Source: Rhyacophila brunnea (taxonomy: Eukaryota; Arthropoda; Insecta; Trichoptera; Rhyacophilidae). Taken from it: a stretch of DNA of 64,000 nt. Positions 11,631 through 21,590 of this stretch are shown piece after piece; positions within the stretch are counted from its first letter, which is position 1, and each line of letters starts with the position of its first letter. Location: assembly GCA_022495005.1 (NCBI GenBank), contig JAGYXB010000135.1, positions 2,852,001 to 2,916,000 of the forward strand. Reading direction: 5' to 3'. Position numbers and translations under genes: made by a program. Below the pieces are notes generated by a model. That model saw only the letters and a list, made by a program, of their open reading frames with translations, made no database searches and was not told the origin of the DNA.

Positions 11631-12422
11631 CAGTGGCGCACCCAGGATTTAATATTGGGGGGGGGGCAAGGAGGAGAATGTAAATTAGTCCCATAGGCTC
11701 TTTTTCTTCTTCACAGCCTAATTTCTCGTTTATCGGTCGTTTGTCTATTGCACTCGGTACCATGGTCCCCACATCCTGAAACGGGCTTTCAGGCTTGGAT
11801 ATTTGGCGGGCCCCTACCTACCGCTAACATTAAGGGCAGTGAGAAACACTACATTAACGTTTTTCATATTGTGTTTTAGTTTAAATTAAGGGTACTTATA
11901 CAGTGAATTAGTATCGACACATAATAATCAAAAAATATATTGCACAATTATATAATTAATAATGTTCATGGCCATGAAGTATAATATCGCCGCAGGCGAC
12001 ATTTTTTACTATTAAAGCTAATTTATGACGTGTGTTTATCTCACTTATCTGGTCAACCCAACACGCCGGGCCTTCCACAGCCCGGCCCCCCAGGCTAGAG
12101 ACCTGTCAGCCCTCCCCAGCCATGACCTACATCACTCCGGAATTCGGGTAGACACCGAGAATTTTTTGACAGTTCCATTAGGGATTGGGTTTCTAAAAAA
12201 CCTGACATTAGTGTTTCGAAATTTTTGTGTTAGAAATTAAAATCTAAGAAATTTTTCTAAAAAGGGTGCTGGAGAATTACAAATCATTTTTTTTCCGTGT
12301 TTTTTGTCTAAGCCCAAGGTATAGTTTATTGGCTTTCAATTTCAATGTTTAAAATCGTTCTGATAATTTTCATGTTTGGGGGGTGCCAGGGCCCCTTGGC
12401 CCCCACCCTGGGTGCGCCACTG
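11631..12422. mobile_element. hAT element with perfect 8-bp TSD
   Basis: TIRs CAGTGGCGCACCCAGG (11631) and CCTGGGTGCGCCACTG (to 12422) are flanked by identical GTAGGTGG at 11623-11630 and 12423-12430. No transposase frame remains. A copy of the CATGG-type family (11761-12124) sits inside, so that copy is younger. Confidence 0.9.
11761..12124 (+). mobile_element. CATGG-type hAT MITE, family M2 copy 2 (nested)
   Basis: Starts CATGGTCCCCACATCCTGAAACGGG and ends CCATG. It contains the shared ATCTCACTTATCTGGTCAAC and CAGGCTAGAGACCTGTCAGCC blocks. The right terminus has lost the TTGTGGGGG stretch, and the flanks do not match as an 8-bp duplication, so the right end is rearranged. Confidence 0.7.
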
Positions 12423-13533
12423 GTAGGTGGCAATACGCATCCCTGATCATTGGCCTAGTACAGCGTTCCCCAATTAATTTTAGTCACAGTCCACGAAATA
12501 CTTGATGAATGCCTTAAAATTGCAAGAAAATTCGTGAACTTTTAAAAAGAGGCTTATTTTTCACCAACATTGGTAAGTACGAGATACTGAAAATATTATA
12601 GGTACATCTCATATTAAAAAGATTCAAGTTTTTTTTATTTATTTTATTTAACATTTTTCATTTAAAATCGAATAAAACTAGTACCCGTCGCAGAACTCAT
12701 TTGGTCTACGCTGGCCTCGTCTGCCTATGCCATAATTCGGCCATACCTTTCGGTCCTGCAGCACCGAATCCATGTTATGTTCTACCGAATTGATTCATAT
12801 CTATTTATTCTTTATAGTGCCTTGTTATCTGTTCAGATTAACAAAACAACTTCCTACCGGGCCCATTAATTAGAGCCTGATAATTAGTTAGATTATTATG
12901 CAAGATTTTTTCTTATTCCGTAAATTGTTTCGCAATAATTAGTTTTAAAATTTATTTATTATTTGACGTTCGCTGCTTAGCCATGTGTATTGTTACCATG
13001 TTATGTGAGATTTGTTCATGTATATTATAATCATAAAAAGGAGATTAATTTTATTATTTACTCACAGCATGCCATTCACTGGCAAGAATTCTACTATTAT
13101 TCATATTTGTAGGTACATAAGTATGTGATAAAAACTTTTTCGAGCTGTCTACATTAATTTAAAAACATCAGTTTTGTATGTATATATTTAGTGATGTAAT
13201 GAGACAGAGCACGTCGGGTTGACGACCCGGGACTTTATTCCAGGCCGTTCGTTGTTCCAGGTTTTATATTGTTATTTTTATAATAAAAAAAACTTCAAAA
13301 TATAGTAAAACGTGCGTAAAAATGCGAGAGAAGCGATTGGTTAGTCCAATTCCGAAGTGGCACAAGGTTTTGGTAGATGGTTCCCGAATCATGGTATTTT
13401 TACTCCCGTTACAACTTTGAAGGACGAATAACATTCTTTGGTTCAGTGCCCTATCTTAATAGGCATAAAATCTTCCTGAAAAATGTAATTGTGTAAGTAT
13501 AGCTAGGAAATTAACCGAGCTATTGAACCATAA
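12423..13533. other. Gap, nothing recognised
   Basis: AT-rich DNA. A small hairpin GTCGGGTTGACGACCCGGGAC lies at about 13213-13233. Confidence 0.4.
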
Positions 13534-13794
13534 GGCCCGTTTCAGACGGGACGCCGGTGTCGCGCTAGATATAATATAGGAGGCCTTTGTATTCGAATAA
13601 AGGGGCCATTGTATTATGTTTATGAACGCCCCAGACCTAATGAGTCAACCTGTGCCCGGTACACTTTTCCGTCGGCCGCTACATTCTCAAGCCGCCGATA
13701 CACTTGTTTTTATTACCGCAGCCAGTTTTATGTTCTAATTTATAACGCGAAATTATGCGTTTACTCATTAGCTCTGGGCCGTCTGAAACGGGCC
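13534..13794. mobile_element. Long-TIR MITE, family H1 copy 3, inverted, right arm deleted
   Basis: GGCCCGTTTCAGACGGG at the left and CCGTCTGAAACGGGCC at the right, bounded by TAA on both sides, the cleanest target duplication of the three copies. The centre is reversed relative to copies 1 and 2. About 100 bp of the right arm is missing between GCTCTGGG and CCGTCTG. The 3-bp TAA target supports a PIF/Harbinger-type origin. Confidence 0.8.
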
Positions 13795-14275
13795 TAATAT
13801 TTGAAGGGGCATTATAATAATTAATAGGTTTAATGAATATTTAAAAAAATCTCTTGCAGGGAAATTTTCATGTAGATATCTATATTATATTAAACATTGT
13901 AATAAAAAGTATCAGAATAATTCTTGTTACAATATCTATAAGTAAATAAATATGGCAATATAATAATGATTTTAACATTTACCTAGTAAGATAGGATTTT
14001 TTTATTCTGACAATGAAAGTGTTGATAGTTTTGCAAATAATAAAATTGTTATCGTACCTACGCATTAATTTCTTATCAAGTCTGGAGTGGGCATGCAAGA
14101 AATTAAAATATGAACGCATACTTTTTTAACAAAGCAAAATTTTGTGTTCATAAGGTGTAGGTATTGTATTTTATTACCTTGTTCTCTTATCGCAGCTTGC
14201 ATTATAGCATTATAACGACAAAACTCATTCTTTTATTTTTATTACACTTTTTCCGTTGGATCATATTGTTATGAA
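13795..14275. other. Gap, AT-rich, nothing recognised
   Basis: No element ends or coding signal seen. Confidence 0.4.
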
Positions 14276-14345
14276 TCAGTGATTTCCAACCGATTTTGTT
14301 TGTCGGAACTCGTAGGCATTTTGTCAAATCTCGGGAACCCCTACC
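14276..14345 (+). repeat. hAT terminal sequence
   Basis: CAGTGATTTCCAACCGATTTTG...TCTCGGGAACCCCTACC matches other hAT ends at 18150 and, inverted, at about 21470-21585. A possible right partner, AACAGTTTGGGAATCACTG, ends at 16570, which would make a hAT element enclosing the pogo-like insertion. The flanks do not show a matching 8-bp duplication, so the pairing is uncertain. Confidence 0.5.
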
Positions 14346-15011
14346 CAGCTAATACCTGTTGAAGTACATTAGGATTAATTATAAAATATATACCTACGTA
14401 AAACCGTATACTTCGTATTTACTATTTTTAGTCATAGGTATTGTATGTATTTTTTTACCTCACATTTCATTGTTTTCTGATTATATTGTTATAAAGAAAA
14501 CATTTTTATTATATACTTATCCACAAACATACATTAGTGTTTTAGACAGAAAACAATGTCATTGAATCGGAATTTACCGTGCCGCCTATAAGCAACGCAT
14601 GACCTTACTACCTGCACGCGACGTCAATAATTATAGTAAGGTTAGTACAATGTGCTAAATAATAATTAGCTAACCACCATTTTAAAATATAGTAGGGGGA
14701 GGCGGGGCTAGTTGTTACAAAAAAAGAAAATGTTAAATATCTGAAATCCGTTTATCTTAAGACACATCATATTAATTATTACTAATTCTACATACATTTA
14801 GCTATTACAATACCCATACATACCTATTGTACCCATACATACCTTACAAAAATTACAATAGCATTAAAAACAAAAAATGAAAATTGTAACAATGTGCCCC
14901 AGCCGGGGGCAAGTTGTTACAGGGTAGGGGCACATTGTTACCAACTAAAACAATAATTGAAAATGTATGTAAAAGTAAGTTTTTTGGGTGTGATTTTCTT
15001 TGCATTTATAT

Positions 15012-15228
15012 TTAGTCACTAAAATCATAATTCTGACACATGAAATTAACTTTATCCCCACGAATACAGGAAATGTGAGCCCAATTTTTGCATGTTGTGC
15101 ATTGGATCCACTCTTGCCCAGGCTTAAAGCAAGTATAATTCTCCAAACAGAAGCATTCTTCATTCTCTGAGTCCGAAGAAGATAACACCACTTTCTTTTT
15201 CAGTTTCTTAGTTCCTTGGCCCATGAAA
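15012..15228 (-). pseudogene. Pogo-like transposase C-terminus with PHD-like zinc-binding motif
   Basis: Minus-strand stretch: lysine run (KKLKKKVV), serine/acid block SSSDSENEECFC, then WIQCTTCKNWAHISC and FMCQNYDFSD before the stop. The CxxC, W-x-HxxC and final C spacing matches the PHD/zinc-finger tail found at the C-terminus of some insect pogo-type transposases. It is directly joined to the N-terminal part upstream, the catalytic DDE domain having been removed by a deletion near 15228. Confidence 0.7.
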
Positions 15229-15505
15229 TATTTTGCTACATTTTCTTATGTATGTTGCAAGCTCGTTTTCTTGATTGACAGAAAATATCTGGCGAGGTTT
15301 TGCGTAACCCCACTAACTTGGAAGTGGTCGGACGGTTATCATTGCGTTCTATATAACATTGTAAGGTCATAAAGTTTACTTTGTATGCTTGGGCAGCTTT
15401 TTTTCTAAGAGATATTCTGTTTTCAATTACTTCTTTAGCCACTCTGTTGTAGGTTTCCTGGGAAATTTTACCACTATCGGTTTTGTTTTTGTTTGTCCTC
15501 ACCAC
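15229..15505 (-). pseudogene. Pogo-like transposase N-terminus (psq-type HTH)
   Basis: VRTNKNKTDSGKISQETYNR, then a region matching the Pipsqueak helix-turn-helix seen at the start of pogo and Tigger transposases (VIENRISLRKKAAQAYKVNFMTL). After KTSPDIF a frameshift near 15280 is needed to continue into NQENELATYIRKCSKIFHG, which matches the next part of such proteins. The expected ATG is GTG here. Non-functional. Confidence 0.75.
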
Positions 15506-16499
15506 TGTAAGATTGTAATCTGGAAGAATAAAAATAGATGATATAAGTACCTACATATTGCAAATAAAGACGATAACAAAGAATGTGTAGTAAAGTGGTA
15601 GTAAGTAGAGTTAATTCTTACAGTAACAACCTGCCCCCACCTCACTGTAACAACTAGCCCCTTCGACTCAAATAAAATTGAAATTGTTACAATATTAAAA
15701 CGGGAATTGTATTAACTTCGGTAAATAATCAAAATATGAGCATAAATATGAAGATTTTTAATAGCATACTTTAAGAAAACTTACCTCTTATAGTTTGGTA
15801 ACAATCGAACTTCAAATGCGGCCAACAAAAGTAGCTTTGAGACACGAAATTCACTTAAATGGTTTTATTTCAACAGCATACAATTTCGTCAGCAACTGCG
15901 GACAGGATGTTTACGTCTCCTATATGACACATACGCCACAGGACCTTATAGCGGGAGAGATATCTAGGATGTAACAACATGCCCCCGTAACAACTAGCCC
16001 CGCCCCCCCTAACAGACAAATTTCATATTTATTGCCTACACTTGGGGTACACGTTAGGTAGAAAAATTGTGTAACATACCTACATAACAAATTATTAATT
16101 CAAGACGTTCAAAATACAAAGGAAAGTACATAATTTGAAAACACTTCTGAGAAATATATATACCTACTTATAATTATAACATAACCAATAGGCGAATTCC
16201 GAGAGACGAGAGGTTAGACCTGCTGGCTGTCGTATTTTTTCAAAAAGACTTTCTATCGGTTATATAGGTATATTTGTTATAATATACCTATATAATTTGG
16301 TGTAAGTGTTTTCAAATTATGTATGTTCAATGTTACATTCTTAAATCTTGTGAATTATTCGATGAATACAAAAATTGTTAACTAACTACGCGCCCATCGC
16401 TATCGACGTTCACTGATAAACCCGATACGATGAAATAATTTGATCCCAAAGAGTTGCATGACCATCCATGTAATGGAATTATCCATATTTAGAGGTGCT

Positions 16500-16570
16500 T
16501 CCCTACCTAATCTTCTAAGAATTTTCGCTGAATCCCTGACACGCCTCACGGAACAGTTTGGGAATCACTG
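16500..16570 (-). repeat. hAT terminal sequence, right-end orientation
   Basis: Ends CACGGAACAGTTTGGGAATCACTG, the inverse of CAGTGATTCCCAAACTG-type hAT ends. Possible partner of 14276. Confidence 0.5.
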
Positions 16571-16840
16571 GATCATAGTATGAGTATGTACAAAATACTA
16601 TATTAATTAATTATTCAGTTGTAAGTATATAGGTACTTGCATGATTTTTTTAGGCCAGACATAAATCACTTTATTTGAGATGGAATAATTATTCACTCAC
16701 TCTGTCACTTTGTTGTGACATTTTTAATATGCTCTGATAAATTTAATACACTCTCTAATTAATTTGTAACTAAGTCATTGCTCATACTGACTCCATGGAC
16801 AGATTATGATATCGATATTATTATTAAACGAATCACAGTG

Positions 16841-16905
16841 ATCATAGACTTATCATAGACTCATCATAGACTTATCATAGACTTATCATAGACTTATCAT
16901 AGATT
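16841..16905. repeat. 11-bp tandem repeat
   Basis: About six head-to-tail units of ATCATAGACTT, the last one degenerate. A minisatellite with no coding potential. Confidence 0.9.
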
Positions 16906-16995
16906 ACCTAAGTATTTTCTTCGGTGAAATTTTCATGGAAAATTATACTCCGCAGTGCGTACCCTAATAACAGACACAATTCATCGCATCAGTAA

Positions 16996-17360
16996 GGGCG
17001 AGAGTTGCCAGACGACCCGATTTTTCACGATTATTCAACAAATATAAATAATACATTTAGGTTAAGACAAAATAACGTGATGGATGCATCACGCAAGGCA
17101 CACGTACGACGTGTGCACGGGTACATGTTGTTGGCGGGGCCTCACCATCATTTGGGTTTCTTCCTTCCCTATGTTTTATGTGATTGCGAAAAATTTTAAA
17201 GATTATACAGAAATTGGAACAATAATTCAAGTATTTCCCGAAAAACGAGATGAAAAATTTTTCAAGTTAATTTCATTTATTTTAAGCATACCATCTAATT
17301 TCTATATCGAACGCGTATTTTCTCAGATGAATTTAAAATGGTCAGATGCAAGAAACTGAT
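16996..17360 (+). pseudogene. hAT transposase dimerisation-domain fragment with a nearby hAT-like end
   Basis: Bases 16999-17020 (GAGTTGCCAGACGACCC) resemble the hAT end at 54281. At 17188-17358 the plus strand reads ...FFKLISFILSIPSNF then IERVFSQMNLKWSDARN, the hAT C-terminal dimerisation motif (usual form: S-N-A-x-x-E-R-x-FS-x-M-N-x-x-W-x-D-x-R-N). The catalytic part is missing. A stop follows directly. A relic only. Confidence 0.6.
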
Positions 17361-17770
17361 CGGTGTTGTTTGGGCATAACCTGATAAGTGATAACTGTTT
17401 TTTTTGTGATTTTATGTAAAAATTGTAAAAATTGGCTCACTATATTTGGTAATAACCTGATAATATAATATGCATTTCATTTGAAAATACTCAACACTCT
17501 ACATTAACACAGCAGTTAGTTTGGTCTAAACATGATTAAAAACCTTATCATATTTTGATCACTGATAATTGATATAATGTAATAAAGTTAACGAGGCGTA
17601 TTATCAATCAGGTGTTTTCTTTCTAAACTTTTCAAAAGATAAGTGGTTGAATACAACCCTTTTTTTTCTTTTCTTGATACAGACTTCCATAACATGATAT
17701 GTCTTTGTCAAATTTATTGTGACTGCATTGAAGCGCACAGTTTTTGCATTATCAACAAAAAGGCCAACAA
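17361..17770. other. Gap, nothing recognised
   Basis: AT-rich. The words ATAACCTGATAA and GTGATAACTG recur locally (17375-17460) without forming a clear array. Confidence 0.4.
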
Positions 17771-17789
17771 CAACGAGGGCCGCATGTGT

Positions 17790-18110
17790 TCCAATACTTT
17801 GGTGTCTCGTTCCAGATCTCCATTCTAGAACCTTTCTTCCACATCAGTCATCATTCCTTGACGTGTCTGCCACGCTGCCACTTGGGTGATGTGTTGCGAT
17901 GAATAATGTCTAAGTTTTGTTGACCGATGGATAGGTATTATCTTCATGTCTGATTTTATTCATCAATAATATTTTAACATTGATCGTTATATTGCTTGAT
18001 GTGCCACTCTTAATTTATGTTCTAGGCCGGCTGTCAAGGTCCATGTCTCCGATCCGTGTGTCAAGTATGGTTGTGAACTTTTTTTTAAACAATTTCAGGA
18101 CAGTGTCCCC
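17790..18110 (-). pseudogene. RTE-type reverse transcriptase fragment, heavily decayed
   Basis: Read on the minus strand, with frame changes, the order is LTHGSETWTL (about 18034-18064), EHKLRVAHQAI then a stop then RSML, MNKIRHED, and PKWQRGRHVKE with LMWKKGSRMEIW. This parallels LTYGCETWTL, the RVAQRAMER block, the RNE block, the KWRWAGH block and the DGRW block of the copy at the left window edge. It was found by reading across stops and contains no long open frame. Confidence 0.65.
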
Positions 18111-18149
18111 CATACACGCATTAAAATAATAAATAAGTGTTTATAACAG

Positions 18150-18225
18150 TGATTCCAAACTTTTTTGGCAGGCGGAACCCTTGAGGTACTTTGTAAAATC
18201 TCGAGGAACCCTTACCTGCACATCT
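18150..18225 (+). repeat. Solo hAT end
   Basis: CAGTGATTCCAAACTTTTTTGG...GTAAAATCTCGAGGAACCCTTACC, the same end type as 14276. No right partner found. Confidence 0.55.
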
Positions 18226-20643
18226 ACTCTATACACAAGGCTGCTATCGGCGGCTATCGACGGTAGTTAATCATACTTATGTATTGAGACGGTTAATTGT
18301 TAAAATAAATAAACTGTGTGAATTCGTCGGTGAGTATTCCTAAAATCCAGTTAATTTTGCGTCCAGGATATAACCAACAGTGGCTCTTGAATAAAGTTGT
18401 CCATTCCGTGACTGCCCTTGCCTCTGAATAGATTAATAAAAATGTTAAGTTTATAGCCATTGACCAAGAATTTAGAGCGAGATTTTTATCATAATTCATG
18501 ACTATGACGATCAGAAAATAAACCCCGTGAAATACAAAGCCCCCAGAAAGTTCTCAATTATTACCAATATTGAAGGCGCGTTTTGTTTATATGACAAAAA
18601 TATTTTAGTGTAAATTATAATAATATGACACAGACGTACCTATTGAAAATAATATATTCTCTAAAAGTCAATCCACTTGTCATTATTTTTGTGTTCCCTG
18701 TCCCAGCCATTCTAGGACGGTTAGGCGACCACACATTCATCAAAGATTCTAGTTTTGAGGCATTACTTTAGATCGGAGTATGACATCTCTAAAATATATT
18801 AATTTAATACACATATTATAATGCATGTTCAAAATGCTACGATGACGGTAATTTGTATACGATCCAAGTTAGTACGAGGTCTTATATTATTACCGACAGT
18901 AATTTTATTATTCATGGTAAGTATCTACTCGCAATCTATTTTATGAGATGTAAACTATTTTTATCGATTGCTTCTAAGATATACACACGTCTTATAAGAA
19001 ATACTATTTTGATCTTGGCATAGGTAAATGCATTCGTTGCATTCTAGTCTATCTAATTATCCGAGCTATTGTTTTTGCACCGGGAGGTCTATTACTAACT
19101 GTCAAAACCGTACGCTTTATGTTGGTTGCTCTACCCACTTTCTAGAGATCAAGAATATTGCATACGCTACACATCCTACGAATAATTTATTCGATCATTT
19201 ATTATCATCTTAAATTATGCTGTGCAATAAATAATATGTACACGGTTTGCATTGTTTGTTATAAATTATTGTTTATATACTAAATACTGTTGAGTATAAT
19301 TAATTGCTCCTTTTATAATATGTCCTAATAATATAAAAGGTTATCAACAAAATTTCTCGTCTCAAGATTTCTCGAAAAATAATAAGAAAAGTTGATTTCC
19401 CGTTTCTCGAGATTCTTATCGATGATTTCTCGAAAAATGAGAATCTCGAAACATCTTAAAAAATGAGTAAAACAATACTGTTGATGACAGGGAACACAAT
19501 TAATCTGTTCTGTAGTTGAGGATCCATTATATCTTTTAGACATCTTAATTACGATCTAAGATCTAAATCTTTCGTCTCGATAATTGTCGAGAAATAACAT
19601 GAAAAGTTGATTCCCATTTCTCGATATAAAAGATAGAATCGCCTCACTATTCTTGAATTCCAGAGAAAGTACTCCCCTTGGCCTAATTAGTGAAGACGAG
19701 CTCCGTCTTCCGTGTCGACTCTTATTGCTTCTGCTGACGATAAGCCTTTCCAAATTATTATTTTCCATTCTTGCTATATGACTAACTTAATACTTTAATT
19801 TCATACAGAAATGACAATATTATTCATAGGTACCTACTCTCCCATGTGAAAATTATAGAAATAAACTAATCGTAGTTACATAACGTAGTTAAACATTGTT
19901 TTAACACCATGATAATTAAGTTGGACTACATAAACGCATTTTGTAAATTACCGTTTTTGCCCCAAATTGGAGCCAAATACAATAGGTTCCACCTCTTCTG
20001 AATATGGACATGTCCAGTCCAATGGTATAATGCTAGTACTAATCAGGGGCCAGCCACCTAGGTAGTCACATTTGTAAGTTGTGTATGGCCCAGTATTCCA
20101 ATCCGTGAGTGTTATTTTAATTTAATTTGAGAATAGCTTTAATATATTATGAATGTGTAGGTATCTATGCTTCTCATAATAGTCAAAACCATAAACTACC
20201 TACCTCAAGAGTTCATAGACTTGCTTAATGAACCGGTATCACGGACGCAATATTTCTCCCAGCTATTCGAATTGGCGTCAATTCCCAAAACAATAAATAA
20301 ACACGTCCAATTTTCAAAACGCATCCGATTCGACCGGTTTCTTAAAAAAAAACATGAAACGATAAAAAAACATACTGAATTCTGCTTTACATAATGACCA
20401 TAAATTGTATTTCTTTCTATAGAGCTGTAGACTGTGGTAGTTGATGGTATGTACACATAAATTTCCAGACAAACATCGCATCGCTATTATTTTGTCAGAG
20501 TGCTAGACCAAAGTGGAGTCGTCTCACTGTTTCTTCAGTCGTGCAGCCGAAATCAATTAGCATAATTATGTCTGTCTATATATTATGTAGATTTTGTGTT
20601 TGAACTTGAAGCCTTTGGTATTTTATTTTTATTTGTTTAGATC
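18226..20643. other. Long gap; one local duplication
   Basis: No genes or element termini. The only structure is a pair of related TTTCTCGA-rich stretches at about 19350-19450 and 19570-19630, sharing GAAAAGTTGATTYCC. Confidence 0.4.
19350..19630. repeat. Local TTTCTCGA repeat pair
   Basis: Two stretches share TCGTCTC, then GAAAAGTTGATT(T)CCC(G)TTTCTCGA. The first also contains the inverted words TTTCTCGAGATTCTTATC and GAGAATCTCGAAA, so it can fold back. Open frames on the minus strand across it are probably incidental. Confidence 0.45.
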
Positions 20644-21590
20644 AGTGATTCCAAACTGGACTTCGTGGAGCCCTGGGGTGTTCCGCAAGCTGTGTCAAAG
20701 GCTTGCGAAAAAAGTAAACTTGAATTAATGATTTTGGTTATATAGACAAATGTCTCAGTGTGTTTTTTTTTTAAATAATGTAAGCATTTTCTGAAAGTAT
20801 AGATTTGATAGATACCATTTGATCATTATAAATACAGTAGCGGAAGTTTGTTAGGAGGATTCGCCGTCTACTACGCACTGCTCATTTTAGTTCACGTTTA
20901 CGTTAACGTTAGCTTTTAACACTATTGATAAGTGTGCTATATTGTAATGCCCATTAATTTTCAATAAATAGTAATCTAAGATAACCTGTCTATCAAAACT
21001 TTCACCTGCGCTAATACGCTATGCATGTTTGTGTATAGGTATATTTATATATTAAAATTATATACTTATCAGAATAATTTCTAAGATGATCTTTCCACGT
21101 AACCATTAAATAAATATGTAGTCACTGTAAATCATAGCATATGAGGCCACTGATTTACGCGTACTGTTTTATGCGTAAATTTTATCATTTATCCACCAGC
21201 ACCGCGATTTCCTAACTATCGACTGGTGTGTCAGCCGACGACATGACGTAATTGTGTCGTCAGCCAATACACGCTCGAGGCATGCCGCCCAGCACACAGT
21301 GCTCACCATAGATTATGATGAAACACCTATATGTGTATGGTGACAATAAATAACGCCACTGTCTGACCAGCGTTATTTTCTCGAATGCTATTATCACTCC
21401 GGTAGTACGTCACAATGATGTCATATGACGTCATGTCGACCAGGCGGCTTGCACTCGCAAGTTCTAACATAGAACCCCTGGACCGTAATATTTGTGTCAA
21501 CCACGTGTCGTAGAGGGTAGAGGTTCCCCGATATTTTACAAAATGTGTCCAGGGTACCGCCATTCAAAAAAGGTTGGGAATCCCAATACT
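20644..21590. repeat. Possible decayed hAT element (unpaired ends)
   Basis: Left: CAGTGATTCCAAACTGG at 20644. Right: GGTTGGGAATCCC at about 21573-21585, preceded by GAACCCCTGG...ATATTTTACAAAATGTGTCC, matching inverted hAT ends elsewhere. No matching 8-bp flanks, so the two ends may belong to different insertions. Between them is a GC-richer patch with TGACGTCA at about 21425. Confidence 0.4.

Larger units (their letters stand above)
14704..16001. promoter_or_regulatory. Iterated GTTGTTAC subterminal motif array
   Basis: Fifteen-base motif GGGGCTAGTTGTTAC and close variants occur at 14704, 14905 and 14927 in plus sense, at 14886 in minus sense, and as GTAACAAC..GCCCC at 15623, 15647, 15971 and 15987. 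Apart from 14886 the copies are arranged symmetrically, left copies in one sense and right copies in the other. This is the layout of transposase-binding subterminal repeats (inference). Confidence 0.7.
14695..16009 (-). mobile_element. Pogo-like transposon, internally deleted
   Basis: TIRs GGGGGAGGCGGGGCTAGTTG (14695) and its inverse ending at 16009, flanked by TA at 14693-14694 and 16010-16011, as in Tc1/mariner/pogo elements. Inside, on the minus strand, are the N-terminal DNA-binding part and the C-terminal zinc-binding part of a pogo-type transposase, without the DDE core. Eight copies of a GGGGC-N(2-3)-GTTGTTAC-like motif are clustered at the two flanks of the coding part (see the regulatory entry). 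A good donor site (AG, GTAAGTTTT) at about 15782 and an acceptor (TTATTCTTCCAG) at about 15522, both on the minus strand, suggest a 5'-UTR intron. Confidence 0.85.

Noticed and set aside
14276..16570. A single hAT element enclosing the pogo-like insertion
   Set aside because: The ends match in sequence, but no 8-bp duplication pairs them and no hAT coding text lies between, so I list the ends separately.
16841..16905. Short direct repeats that could suggest a CRISPR-like array
   Set aside because: Units are 11 bp, head to tail and without spacers, in an animal-type genome; it is a minisatellite.
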